DNA of 64,000 bases. Source: Ceratothoa steindachneri. Taxonomy: Eukaryota; Arthropoda; Malacostraca; Isopoda; Cymothoidae. Positions 24,176-35,539 of this stretch are shown here, piece after piece; positions within the stretch are counted from its first letter, which is position 1, and every line of letters begins with the position of its first letter. The DNA is taken from NCBI GenBank assembly GCA_963969495.1, contig OZ018324.1:157340172-157404171 (forward strand), in the 5' to 3' direction. The notes below the pieces were generated by a model, which did no database searches, was not told the DNA's origin, and saw only the letters and a program-made list of their open reading frames with translations. The position numbers and the translations under genes are program-made.

Positions 24176-26222
24176 AGTGCTTCCCAAACCTTTTCCGGCT
24201 TTCGCAGCTTGACCTCCATCTCGGATCTTTAGCAATATTCTCAACCACACATAAAAATACCTACTTGGATATCCATAAGCTGTACTGAAAATTCAAAACA
24301 ACTAATCAAACACTATAAACAAGCATATGTATTTCAAAAATAAAGCTAAACGTAGTACACCAATTATTTTATGTCTTTTAGCAATATGAAAGAAAGAAAT
24401 ACATAATACCTGTAACTAAGTTGTATCTATAAATTTAATGGGGTGGACATAATTTGTGCAGAAATATAAGCTTAGAGACAAGCTGTTTGACTGCACTAAG
24501 TCCTCGCTTTAGGCAACAAACTACTACTTGACTTTGTTCCACAATGCAGGAAAGTGACCAGAAGTGTGGCTTTTGTGTGACAAAAATTCTTGATATGATA
24601 TTTTGAACTTTCCCCATTGCGAAAAATTATTTGAGTTGAATACACCATTTATTTCCTCATTATTGATATTTAGAAAAGGACTAATCACCCATTGCGTTAT
24701 TTTAAGCATAAAATATCGTGAAATATGTTAGTTATGCATCTATTTTGCCTCCAAATGTGAACGTTATACCTGAAAATCACTTTCTAATTTGCTCTTATCC
24801 AAATCAGAAAGGTTCGGAAACTGGAAGAGATCACAACGGGTTATGTTACGTTTGAATATTGTAACTTGAATAAAAAGGTGGCTTTAATAAGGTTAACCTT
24901 ATTTCATTTGAGTTGCAAATAAATTTCGTTGAACTTAGGAAATATATCTGACAAATTAGCATTGTCATACGAAATTTTTCAACAACTGCTGCAAAAGTAA
25001 ATAGAAACATATCCGGCAGTTTCTCCTTCTGTGTGGAGCAAAAAACGTTCAAAATCTTCAGTATATCCGGCAGTTTCCTATTCTGTGTGGAAAAAAAACC
25101 GTTCAAAATCTTCATTATATCCAACAGTTTCCCCTTCTGTGTGGAACAAAAAACGTTCAAAGACTTCATTATATCCGGCAGTTTCCCATTTTGTGTGGAA
25201 CAAAAAACGTTCAAAATCTTCATTATCTCAGTAGAAAGCTATGGAAACATCTTTAACGAAGCGAACCTTCTTTTCATGGCAACGCTGACTTATTCAATTA
25301 TAACCTAAATAAATTGCTGCATCTTCAGTAGATTGCATAAAGTTTCTTCAATATCGTCAGCCATTTATCAATACTTATGTGAACAGAATTATTGCTCAGA
25401 GAGATTATTTTTATAACCCAACTTAAGGATTTATTGTGAATTACACTATCAAAGGGCTTCCTCCATTGATAGAAAAGTAATTTCCTCTCCAATGTTATTA
25501 GGTTTGCCTGACACAGCTTGCTGCGACTTATGATTGAAAATAGTTTGTATGGTTTTCCTATTCGGAAACTTGTCTCGAAGAGCATGGAATAATGGTTGTT
25601 CTTTTTCTACTTGACATGGGTGAATCTTTTTTATATGATCAGACAATCTGGACGGCTTTATGGCTTCATTTGAAAATATCTTCTCATAAAATATACACAC
25701 TGGTTTCAGTTGGTTACTTGGCGAAGGAATAAATCTATATTTTAAGTAATCCACACTATAATATCTCATTTCTGTTTTAATTGATGATCTCCGCCATGAC
25801 TACGAGTATGGCAGAGGCACTAAAGGCATATATCTCTCTAAAATAATGTAAATATTTGTAACATATGAAAATATATCACACATTTAATTTAGTAAATAGT
25901 ACGGCCTGACACAGACACCAAGATAAGAGCACTTAGTCTGAAACAAGAGTTAATTCTCAACAGCCATTTGAACAGTGACCACGAAAAATCAAGTTACGCT
26001 AACGTATATGGGGAACGTTCGTAACTGTTCTTAAGAGTCCCAAATGTTTGTCACAATAAATTCAGGGTTAGTCACGAGAAACGACAGCGCCAGACGTACG
26101 ATTAAGCTGATATCAGACTAGTCTTCTGAGATTAGTTTTTCTTCTACTTATTCCAATCTGAACGCTCCCTATTGCCTCCTTAACCATTAAAATTGCCATC
26201 GCTTCCCACTTTGGGAACCGCT
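24176..26222 (-). mobile_element. hAT element with ZBED5-like transposase, inserted in the mariner
   Basis: The left end CAGTGCTTCCCAAAC and the reverse complement of the right end AGCGGTTCCCAAAG form diverged hAT-type termini. The minus frame 25449-25769 reads KYRFIPSPSNQLKPVC, FYEKIFSNEAIKPSRLSDHI and KKIHP, a BED-type zinc finger (C..C, H...H) as in ZBED5/SCAND3-like hAT transposases. It continues with FRIGKP, TIGEE-like and IKIISLSNNSVHISID. A LSDIFPKFNEIYLQL block (about 24900-24950) and the C-terminal EFLSHKS..FPALWNKVK and PNLSDLDKSKL blocks (24520-24830) follow. Frameshifts and a stop-bearing 54-bp tandem array interrupt it. I could not find an intact 8-bp target duplication; continuity of the flanking mariner supports the insertion instead. 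Confidence 0.85.
25010..25235 (-). repeat. 54-bp tandem array, four units, inside the hAT transposase
   Basis: The string CGTTCAAA recurs at 25046, 25100, 25154 and 25208, an exact 54-bp step (18 codons). In the transposase orientation each unit reads close to ERFLFHTEGETAGYNEDF, and its LLHTE core matches the LLHTE that precedes the RWLS block in related hAT transposases. One unit carries an in-frame stop, so the expansion is probably neutral now. Confidence 0.85.
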
Positions 26223-26622
26223 AAAGTTTTGCAGTAGAATCCATATTCATCTCACATTTGTCATACTGATTGCCATGTTATCAAGCACTTTCGACACCAT
26301 ATTCGCAATAAAAGGGAAGAGACAATTCGTGTTTCTATTGAATTTTTTACTTATAGACCTAAAGAATTTTATAGGAATATGATGTTGAAGCAAATGGATC
26401 ATATTTTAATCAAATATTCGCTATTTCTTATATTTTATGTCATCTTCAACTTATTATTCCAAAACTTTTCATGTGATGCAAGTTAATAATTAAGAAACAA
26501 GGTCTGCTGACCAAAAGGTCGCGTGCCCTCACTTATTCTGATTTATGACCACACCTAACATAATACAGCAAGGCGTATCATATTATAGCCTTGCCTAGTA
26601 TATCCTAGACTAGTAGAGCATA

Positions 26623-27923
26623 CGAGGGGCGGTCAATAGGTTTTGCGAATCGGTAAGGCAAAACAGAGAAAGGGGGATGGCTGTTTGTGGGGGTGTTAGG
26701 AAAAGTTAAGACAAGTCAGGACCTGCAGCCGCACGCTCCTGCCTCGTCTATTTATAAGCAGTAGCTGATCGCATATCGTCAGTCACAAATTTTTCAACAA
26801 TGGAGAAGGTTGAGCACCGCGCACTGATCAAATCTTTGACCAAGGAAGGTAAGAATGCAAAAGAGATCGATGAACGCATGGTTGCAGTGTACACCGACAC
26901 CGCCCCTTCCTATGCAACCATTGATCGCTGGAATAGGGAGTTCCACCATGGTCGTGAGTCCCCTGAAGATGACCCCCATCCAGGACGCCCGTCAGACGTG
27001 ACCAACGAGGACAATGTGGCCCGTGTGGAGAGGATGATGCTCGAAAATCAACGGGTGAAGGTCGAAGAAATCGAGCGAGAACTTAGAATATCACATGGAA
27101 GTGTTATCATCATCATCCATAACAATTTGGCCATGACCAAGGTCTCTGCACGTTGGGTCCCTAGAAACCTCACGAAACCTCACGCCCCATTATCGACTTC
27201 AGCGTCGTCAAAGTTCAGGAGGCTGCTGCTCCTGTACAACGAAGATCCGGAGGGATTCGAATCACGCATAGTGACAAGTGATGAAACGTGGGTCCATCAC
27301 TCGGATCCTGAGACCAAGCTCGAAAGCATGGCTTGGAAGCACAGGTGCTCTCCGACCCCCATCAAGTTCCGGACCCAACCCTCAACCGGGAAGATCATGG
27401 ACACCATCTTTTGGGATTCTGAAGGAGTGTTGATGGTGGACTATGCGCCTCGTGGAAGGACCATCACAGGCCAATATTACGCCGAGGAACTGGCTAGCTC
27501 GATGAAGTGCATCCGTCAGAAGCGGCGCGGCAAGTAAACACGCGGCGTCCTGCTCCTCCACGACAATGCCCCTGTCCGCAAGGCCAGAGTTGCACAAGCT
27601 GCCCTGCGCGAGTGCGGATTCAAGGAGCTCAACCATTTCCCCTCAGTCCAGATCTGGCCCCTAGCGACTACTTTTTATTCCGCCAGCTCAAGGCTGCACT
27701 GCGTGGACGCTGGTTTGGGAACGATGAAGATGTCCAGCTCGCCGTCCAGGAGTGGATTAAACAGCAGTCGGGAGATTTCTGGTTGTCGGGAATTCGAAGC
27801 CTCAGGAACAAGTGACGCAAGTGGATTAGAGTCGAGGGTAGTTATATTGAAAAATAATAAAACACTTTTCCTCATATCTCGTTTCCTTATATCCGAATTG
27901 CAAAACTTATTGACAGCCCCTCG
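26623..27923 (+). mobile_element. Mariner element, 1301 bp, both ends and TA duplication intact
   Basis: The element begins CGAGGGGCGGTCAATAGG and ends with the inverted match CAATAAGT..ACAGCCCCTCG, giving inverted repeats of about 30 bp. TA lies on each side (26621-26622 and 27924-27925), the mariner target duplication. The transposase occupies 26800-27815. The element sits inside a TAGCC-rich array. Length is typical of mariner. A 931-bp sibling with an internal deletion lies at 61979-62909 in opposite orientation. Confidence 0.95.
26800..27815 (+). pseudogene. Mariner transposase, DD34D, one stop and one frameshift
   Basis: Mariner transposase binds the terminal repeats and cuts and pastes the element at TA. 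The frame opens with MEKVEHRALIKSLTKEGKNA and contains a first helix-turn-helix, a linker with GRPSDVTNEDN, and a second helix-turn-helix (EEIERELRISHGSV). The first catalytic aspartate is D161 in TSDETW. A TAA at 27535 ends the 245-codon frame, but the same frame continues with LLLHDNAPV, whose aspartate would be residue 255. A small deletion near 27645 then moves the third site, SPDLAPSD, to another frame (27507-27815). All three acidic residues are therefore still encoded, about 93 and 34 residues apart. Only the stop and the shift disable it, so it is a fairly young copy. Confidence 0.93.
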
Positions 27924-28974
27924 TACCTTTTCCAAGAATAGAATAATCTTGCATACATCTTCCTAGCCTATTATAATTTAGCCTACTCTAGCATAGCATA
28001 GTATAGCCCAATCTAGCCTAGTATAGCTTAACATAGCTTAGCATAGCCATAGCATAGTATAACCTAGCCTAGCATTAACTATCCTAGACAAGTATAGCCA
28101 TTTATACTATCCTATTATACCCTAGTCAAGAATAGTTTAGTATTGTCTAGCCTAACATACTATATGCTGTCCTAGCATGGCATTTTATAACCTAAATTAT
28201 CATTGTATAACTCACCATTGTACATTAAATCTTAGCATAGTATAGCCTAGCCTATAATAGCCTAGCATAGTATAGCCGTTCTAGCCTTGCCTAGCAGATT
28301 ATAGCATATTATAGCCTAGTCTAGTCTAGCAGAGTATCGGCCGAATAGTCATGATGGTATTGCCAAAACAAAATAATTCCTGGGCTAACCGTGGAGGGAC
28401 TTTGGCAATTTTATCGTTCGAAAGAGAATGTAAAACAACATAAGGATTCAAATTTCGTTAGAATCGGACGAATAGTTATGATGTTATTGCCAAAACAAAA
28501 TAATTCCCGGGATAAATTTGGGAGAACTTTGACAATTATAGCATTTCAAAGAGAATGTAGAACAATATAACGTTTCAAATTTCGTTAGAATCCGCAAAAT
28601 AGTTTGATGTTATTACAAAAATTTTTAAAAAAAGAAGCGAAACGGCGACCGACCGACCTAGTGAGATGTAGAGTCGCTTGCGATTAGACTTACACGCGAC
28701 TACAAAGGTGGTAGAAAAATTCCAAATGTGTTTTACGAATAAAAAAAACATTTGAGAGGCGCAAGAAATCTCAAAATCTAGAACAAAATCTTCTAGGGAA
28801 AGTTCAAGAAAATAGCTACCCATTAACAAGTTAGTTTTATCCACTAAAACTCATGAGATTATTATATAAAATCTTCGAAGTGAAAGACAATTACCCCAAC
28901 CGTGTATTTGTTATACGGATTCATTTAGAAGTTCTTGTAAATCTATAGAGTAAATCTTTCACCACCCCATTGTA

Positions 28975-30081
28975 GGTATTGCACGAAAAGAATCGGGAGG
29001 TTACAACATGGGATGTGCGTGACGGGATTCCGAGATTTCGCAAAGGTGGTAGGATGCAGCAATTGTCTGGTACGCTGTGTGCAAAATGCGGGGCATATCT
29101 GATGCTACTGAGTGGTAAAAAGGAATAGTTGCATTTGGCCGATCCAAAGAGCTATTTAGGTGTATCTACGCTTACGGTCATACGAGTGTAACTGCAATAG
29201 CAAAAATTTGACTCTGCAGGAAAGTGCCGTCATAATTGTGGCCGAAAGACGATACTGACAGACCCCCGAGACCGCCAGCTGATTCGCGCCTTGTGGCTAA
29301 AATTCGCTTCACTTCGAGGCAGGAATTCCTGCAAGATTTCAACGCCGCTCCTTCGGCATCCATTACTGAAAGGATACTCTACAGGGAACTGCAAAGTGGC
29401 ACAAAGAAGTCTTTTGCTCATTTTTGCACACAAAGCTACCTGGCTACAGTGGACGATAAGTCACACACAGTGGAGCGTAGATGACTGGAAACGCGTTATC
29501 TGGTCAGACGAGTCACGTTTCTGCTTCTATGTGAATGATGCACGGCGTGGTGTTCATCGTAGGCCTTCAAGGAAGCCTGCATGTAGGATGTGGTTCAAGC
29601 TGGAGCAGGTTCTGTGATATACTGAGGTGTGTTTTAATTATACCCAAATGGGTCCTTTGTTAGAGGTGAAAAATAATTTGGACTAGTATGACTACATTGA
29701 GCTGCTGACGATCAGGTTTTGCTATTTGCCTTTCATCTTAAAGCGTAACGTAACATTCCAATCCATATCTTCCAAGATGACAACTTTCGCGTTCACCGGG
29801 ATAGAAATGGGACTGACTGGCAAGGTAAACATAAGAAACAATCACATATCTGGATTGGCTATAAAATTCACTGTGTCTGAAACCCATCGAAAATCTATGG
29901 GACTACTTCAAACATTGCATTAAATGTCAGGGACAGCATCCACGCAATCTGGCAGATTTGAACAATTCCTTGATTCAAAATGGCTGAACATTGCTATCTC
30001 CTATATCCAGGACTTTATCCAGTCCGTGTCACGTCGAATCGGAACTATAATCAGGCTCGTGGAGGTATTACACGCTATTAG
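28975..30081 (+). pseudogene. Tc1-like transposase relic
   Basis: Tc1 transposases use a DD34E core to move elements between TA sites. Here the frames give GRKTILTDPRDRQLIRALW and LKGYSTGNCKVAQR (DNA-binding region, 29240-29400), then WSVDDWKRVIWSDESRFCF with the first aspartate (29480-29525) and VHRRPSRKP. The second site reads as FQDD near 29770. PIENLWDYFK (29890-29920) holds the third acidic position, and a RGGITRY-like end reaches a stop at 30079-30081. At least three frames are needed, so it is inactive. No terminal repeats were found. Confidence 0.85.
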
Positions 30082-30880
30082 GTAGGCTCTCGTCTTAGGC
30101 GACAATTTTTTGTCTGTTGAGCTTATGTATATATTTAAAGTAGAACTTAAAACCAATTTCGGCCATTTAGACCAAACACAGAAATGGATGGAAAGATTCC
30201 ATTTTTATCGTATGAATAAAAAAAATTTAGTGCTTCGTCATTATAACCAAAAGTAGGATTTTTTTTCTAAAGATCAACTTCAGGTGTGAAAAGCAATTTT
30301 AGTTGTGTCAGTTGGTATGATTAACAGGAGCAATCACTATATTTATGAGTGATTAATGGTAGTTTTGTAAGTAGATGGGGAACACAAAACGGACAATCGG
30401 GCAAATAAAGACTTGTTTTACAAAAATCAATTGAAGTAGACTAGGAAAATTTATTTCCTCATTGGGATTTTAACTGTTTTATCTTAATATCAGGTTTTGC
30501 GTTTGAAGATGTCTGCTTAGTAATTCTTTTTGATCTCTAATATATTTTTTATTAACCCAAGTTTTCCTACATTCATTTTCCCTCGTTCAAGTTCAAGCTA
30601 ATGAAAGGGATGAAATGTGTGATAGGTTTTCATAGGTGTGAGATTGTTTACTACTTTGTCCTGGTGTTGAGGGGATCACTAGCATACTTTCTTCTTATTG
30701 TTTCTTAAATTGGGGGTTTTTTTATCCTGCGTGAATAATATTGTTGGGCGTCTATGACGGTCAGGTTCATCCATTGTGTTATAATTTTTGTTTATTCCTT
30801 TAGTAGGTTCCTCTGTCGTGGCTTAAAAGCCTTTAAAATAGTTTTTTGCTAACTATGCTTTTCTAGTTTCATCTGGGCAG
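30082..30880. other. No gene recognised
   Basis: T-rich DNA without a supported open frame. Confidence 0.45.
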
Positions 30881-31330
30881 TTTTTACTCTTTCATTTGTA
30901 CTTTATAACTTTGTTATTTATTAATTCTTTATTTTCTTTCTACTTAAATTTTAGCTTGGGCACTTTGCCTCCTTTTCATCTATGTTTGTGTTATTGCAGT
31001 TAATTTATCTATCTATTTTATTTTCGTTGACTTTGTTATTCCATTATTCATTTCTTATTTTTAATTCGAATCTTAATTTTGGCACTTCGCCTCTTTCTGT
31101 TTATATTTTTGTTATTACTGTTAGACTATCTTCCTTTTCTTATTATTATTTTAGTTAACTTTTTGAATTATTTATTCTTATTCTTTTTTTTTTATTTTAA
31201 TTGGATTTTAGATTAAGCAATTTGCCTCGTTTTTCTTTATACTTTTTATTGTTCTTTCTCTTCTTTTTCTTTTAGTTAAATTTTAGTTGGGGCACTTCGC
31301 CTCTTTTTATTTAAGTTATTACATTTTGTT
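30880..31330 (-). repeat. T-rich diverged tandem repeat, possible LINE 3' tail
   Basis: A GGGCACTTCGCCTC-like core recurs at about 30958, 31080, 31215 and 31290 in T-rich sequence with irregular spacing (75-135 bp). It lies just beyond the 3' end of the minus-strand Jockey-like LINE, so it may be that element's A-rich 3' UTR seen on the other strand. Confidence 0.5.
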
Positions 31331-31499
31331 TATTGTTTTTCTTTGACTTGTTTCGATTTTTGTATCATTGTTAGGTGTAGATTCGTCTTATCTTTTCCCT
31401 TGCACAGTTTCCTCCGCTGGGGAATAATACTGTTCTTTCTATTGTGCTTTGTCTGAATTGCGCTATATCTAGATTATAGTTGGGTGTATTTCTTATTCT

Positions 31500-31875
31500 A
31501 CTTTGTCCCATATCTTTCTCCCTAGCCTCTGGATCTCCATATTGATCGGTTTAAGTCATTTTCTATCGTGTAGAGCCGATTGTCGAATACGGTCGATCCT
31601 TTTCGTGCCAGTTATAAGCAGTGTAGCTTGATTCTGACCCTCTGCATCGTCCTGTGAGAGGTACAACTGGCCATCTGCGTGATCACAGCCGGGTACACCA
31701 GGACGGAGCGTACTAAGGACGTGTAGAGTTTTCTCTTATTTGGCACATCGAGGCTTCGGAAACGGTACAGTTTCTTCAGCTCTCTTTAGGCTAGGGAGAC
31801 TCTGTTGTTTATGTGGGCCTTATATATTGGGAGTGCATGCGCAATATATAACCTTAAGTCGTAAGTCATAGAAGA
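31500..31875 (-). pseudogene. Jockey-like LINE, C-terminal part
   Basis: The minus strand reads AHINNRVSLA, RELKKLYRFRSLDVPNKRKL, YTSLVRSVLVYPAVITQMAS and MQRV.., the post-RT thumb region of a non-LTR retrotransposon, where KLYTSLVRSVLVYP precedes a LQRVQN block. It most likely continues the RT fragment at 35825-37000, the two being separated by the inserted RTE-like LINE. Frameshifts are present. Confidence 0.75.
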
Positions 31876-32309
31876 TAAGTTTACTTAGCCTCTTCATCTC
31901 AACTGTCCGAGTACTACCTGCTCGTGGTCCCCCTGCCTTTTAATTGAAGGTACGTCCAACAACTGAGTGTCGAGCCGTATAACCCAGCAAACCCCACTAC
32001 CTCTGGGAGCCCTTGAAAGGGACAAGACTTCAGTAGTAAACCTGGAGATTAAATCTGCATGCTTCTCGTGCATTAGGTGATAGTCCAAGGAGGGACTTTT
32101 TTCAGCAGAGCACTGCAACTTAAACCTGCTCCAGTCATCTCGGATCATTTTCTTGCCACTGGACTCAGCAGGAGAAAGTGAAGATGGTGGACTGAAGAAT
32201 AAACACCTACTTTCCACCTTAAACATCATCGTGCAAGTTATCACTCCATGCATTGCTAATTCATCTACATATTCTTGCAATACCCTATCAATATAATTTA
32301 GGTATAAGA
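31876..32309 (-). other. Unassigned 139-codon open frame between two LINEs
   Basis: A minus frame runs from 32313 to 31894 with an even amino-acid composition, including DYHLMHEKHADLISRF and SIKRQGDHEQVVL. I do not recognise the family. It lies either in the 5' region of the RTE-like LINE on the opposite strand or in an unrelated fragment. It could be a relic of a third element. A chance frame cannot be excluded. Confidence 0.3.
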
Positions 32310-32660
32310 CCAAAAGACCTGCGGCGATGGCCTGGTCAGTGACGGGGGCAGACCTTGGACCGGCTGGAAGCCTCTAGTTGGCAGTCCGCACAACAGACGG
32401 CTCAGAACACATGATCGTTGGGGGGCTGAAGTATTGAAGCGTAGCCCTCTTTCGGTGTCTGTCTGAGCGACTGGGCAGCCCTGTTTTAGGGACAGCACTG
32501 CCCACCTCTATCGAGAAAGGGTCAATAAAAGGCGACTTAGACATTGCCAGTCCATTTCCAAGCCTGTGGCAGACTACCACATCTGCCAGGGCATCCCATG
32601 ATTGGGGTTGAATCAACAAAAAGAAGATACCTAACCGTCGCTACTTGAAATGTTAGAACA

Positions 32661-33449
32661 ATGCAGGACACTACCCCAAACCTACCAAAAAGAAGAACTG
32701 CGGTTATAGCAGCAGAAATAAAATGCTATGATGTAGACATCGCTGCCATAAGTGAGACTAGACTTGCAGAATCCAGTTCAATTGCGGAGGCAGGAGAAGG
32801 CTATACCTTCTCTTGGCAAGGACTGCCTTCTGACCAACCACAACTACATGGAGTCGGCTTTGCGGTCCGCTCCTCTCTTCTGAACTCATTACCAACCACG
32901 CCCATATGAGTGAGTGAAACAATCTCAGTATGGCACATCCCTTTAGCTAAGTCACATTTTGCCACCCTATTCAGCTTCTATGAGCCAACACTCCCCTCAG
33001 ACAAACAAATAAAAGACCTTTTCTACTCCTGCCTTCAGGATACCTTACAACATATACCCTACCGTGACAAGATTCTCCTTCTCGGAGACATGAACGCCAG
33101 AGTAGGAAACAAGAACCATCTTTAGGAAGGCGTTCTTGGTCACCACGGAGTTGGGCAATACAATTTAAATGGTCTCGGCATCCTCAGTCTTTGCTCAGAG
33201 AATTCCTAATCAATTACCAACACCATGTTCCAGCTCCTAAACAAAAATAAAACCACGTGGATGCACCCCAGTTCTCGCTACTGGCATCTATTTGATTACA
33301 TCATAGTTCGAAAGCAAGACGCGAGTAAAGTTCAAGTCACGCGTGTAATGAGAGTAGCTGAAGCCTCCACTGATCACAGATTGGTGAGAGCTAAGCTCAA
33401 TATAAGAATAAGACCATCAGTCAGGAAAATTTCCCAAAACCTAGATTAA
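32661..33449 (+). pseudogene. RTE-like LINE endonuclease (APE type), with in-frame stops
   Basis: The APE-like endonuclease nicks target DNA to prime reverse transcription. One frame holds together with only a few stops: TTPNLPKRRTAVIAAEIK, DVDIAAISETRL (catalytic glutamate), GVGFAVRSSLLNSLPTTPI and a stop at 32908, ILLLGDMNARVGNKNH and another stop near 33123, then TWMHPSSRYWHLFDYIIVRK and EASTDHRLVRAKL (catalytic D and H). All major active-site motifs are therefore preserved in one frame, with stops as the main damage. Confidence 0.88.
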
Positions 33450-35505
33450 ATCTGACAGCACTCAACGACCCTGAAATCAAAACAGCCTTCCAGTCTTCCG
33501 TCGCTCAACTACCAGATGTTACAACACACTTAGACCCAAATGCACCAACAGATTCTCTCAGCACTATATGAAACACCTCCTGCATCACTATTCCTGACAT
33601 TGCACAAAAAAATTTAGGCGCAACCAGACGTAAGAATCATGAATGGTTTGAAGAAAATGCAACAGCCATTCACACTCTCATCAAGGATATGAACGGTGCC
33701 CATGACCAATACCTACGAAACCCATCACCAAGAAACAAGAACCACTTCTCTTCACTGCGCACCAATGTCCAGAATGCTTTAAGGGAGATGGAAAACTCTT
33801 GGTGGGATAAACTATCTTCTGAAATGCAAACACAAATCGACAATGGCGATCTCCACAACTTTTATTCCTCGCTTAAAACAGCCTACGGACTAACTATCAC
33901 CACACTTACCTCCGTGCGTACCGCTGACAGGAATACCCTCATAACTGAACATGACAAGATATTAATCGAGAAAACCCAGTGAAAACCCAGTGAACCTGTC
34001 CATTCTAAATGAGATCCCTCAGGTCCCAGAAATTATATAACTAGACTCAATTCCAACCCTTGTAGAAGTCCAAAAAGCAACTTCAAGTCTTAAGAACCAC
34101 AAAGCTGCAGGCCCAGATGATATTCCTGCTGAACTACTTAAGTATGGTGGCCACAACGTCATTAGCCATCTACACAAACTCTTCAAAGTCTGCTGGGAAA
34201 CTGGCAAAATTGCTACCATCCATAAAAAAGAGGAGACAAAACTGTATGTAGCAATAGCCATGGCATCACACTCCTTTCTAATGCTGGGAAAATTCTAGCC
34301 GGCATCATACTGACACGACTACTTACCCACGTTGCAGAAAAGATCCTGCCGGAATCACAGTGTGGTTTCAAAAGGAAAGGTCAACCATAGATATCATTTT
34401 GGTTGCATGACAATTGCAAGAAAAATGAAGGCAGCAACACCAAAACCTGTATATTGATTTCTTGGATCTGACGAAAGCTGTTGATACTGTAAACCGCACC
34501 CTACTATGGCAATTACTTGCAAAATTTGGCTGCCCACCCAATTATATTAAATTACTTGCTGCACTACACAGCGGGATGAACACTGTTTTTGTAGAAGAGA
34601 GTAAAAAATCTGCTCTTTTAGAATTCAGTGTTGGGGTTAAACAGGGTTGCGTTCTTGCCCCTGCAATATTCAGCCTGTTAATAGCTGCTGTCACCCAACT
34701 CGTCTACAATAACATCATTGAAGACGAAGTGGGAGTCACTCTAAACTACAGGTTAGATGGAAATCTCTTTAACCTCGCCCGCCTTCGTGCAAAAACACTA
34801 ATTAACGCCAAAACAATCATAGAGCTTCGATATGCTGATGATGCTAGCTTTGTTAGCCATACAGAACAAGGGCTCCAGACCATCCTTAATTATGTATGTG
34901 AAGTATATACACGAATGGGACTAACGGTTAACACTGAAAAAACAGAAGTGTTATTCCAGCCCACAGGCCAAGGTTCAGGACAGATAACCAACCCACAGAA
35001 AACTATAGGAGAGGAACAATTGAAGAAAGTCCAACACTTCACATACTTTGGATCCATGCTGTCAACTGACTGCTCACTGGATGACGAAATCACCAGACCT
35101 ATTGCCCTTGCCTCAGTCGCTTTTGGAAAACTTTCAAGACGGGTTTTCAATAACCACAACCTGACCCTGGCTACCAAGCGTTCAGTATACCTGGCTACCT
35201 GCCTCTCCATCTTGCTCTATGGCTGCGAATCTTGGGCACCATATAAACATCAGATCAAAAAGCTAGAGAGCTTTCATATAAACTGCCTGAGACGCATCCT
35301 GAGAATGCATTGGTGGGACAAGGTGCCACATGTAAACATCAGAGAACGCATGCATACATCCTTACTAGAAGAAATACTCAAACTAAAACAACTTTGCTAC
35401 ATTGGCCCCATCTCGGACAGCCTGAACATCGATTACCGCGGATCATCCTGTACTCAGAATTTTCTGTGGGACGACGATCCGTGGGAGGATAAAAAAATGG
35501 CTTAA
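33450..35505 (+). pseudogene. RTE-like LINE reverse transcriptase
   Basis: The N-terminal part is spread over frames (33689-33982 and 34070-34440, with a PEVQKATSSLKNHKAAGPDDI-like block near 34075-34125). The frame 34462-35505 (347 codons) then holds the core: MDLTKAVDTVNRTLLWQLL, SVGVKQGCVLAPAIFSLL, LRYADDASFVSHTEQ with the catalytic YADD, LTVNTEKTEVLFQP, and the C-terminal LLYGCESWAPYKHQ and INCLRRILRMHWWDK. The enzyme copies the element RNA at the nicked target. The uninterrupted core suggests modest age. Confidence 0.9.
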
Positions 35506-35539
35506 GGATCACCTAAAATCCTCCCTCAAAAAGTTCAAC

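Larger units (their letters stand above)
23380..26440 (+). pseudogene. Mariner transposase of SETMAR-like type, split by a hAT element
   Basis: The left part (23400-24168) reads, across frames, NIEPRGRRDPGLKGEEL, then TSDPRTTV, then ETISLHFKAMRKL, and TCDIK with a DNRKTFSECLDKNESPSH block and HQKNVMITVW. These match the mariner order of PRGRP, the second helix-turn-helix, the TCDEKW aspartate site and the LDKDE.P.H..KP..HQKKVM block. The second catalytic site survives as RPHT near 24147. The reading resumes after the hAT element at about 26230 with NPYSS....TDCHVIKHFRHH and EFFTYRPKEFYRN, corresponding to the third catalytic site and the C-terminus. The gene is dead: the first acidic pair is altered (TCDIK) and there are many frameshifts. 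Confidence 0.83.
26495..28690. repeat. Composite tandem repeat locus carrying a mariner
   Basis: From the left: an ACAAGGTCTGCTGAC lead (26498) shared with 50215; a TAGCC/TAGCA/TAGTA-type pentamer-decamer array (26540-26621) continuing after the mariner (27955-28330); about two and a half units of a 128-bp repeat (28335-28620) with GTTAGAATCGG and TGCCAAAACAAAATAATTCC; and a GACCGACCGACCTA..GAGTCGC closing motif (28647). The 50.2-50.96 kb locus has the same lead, the same 128-bp units and the same closing motif but no TAGCC array and no mariner. No coding sequence belongs to the repeat itself. Confidence 0.78.

Noticed and set aside
24846..25223. 125-codon repetitive minus frame as a separate protein
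   Set aside because: It is an alternative frame over the 54-bp array inside the hAT transposase; the frame with HTE matches the family.
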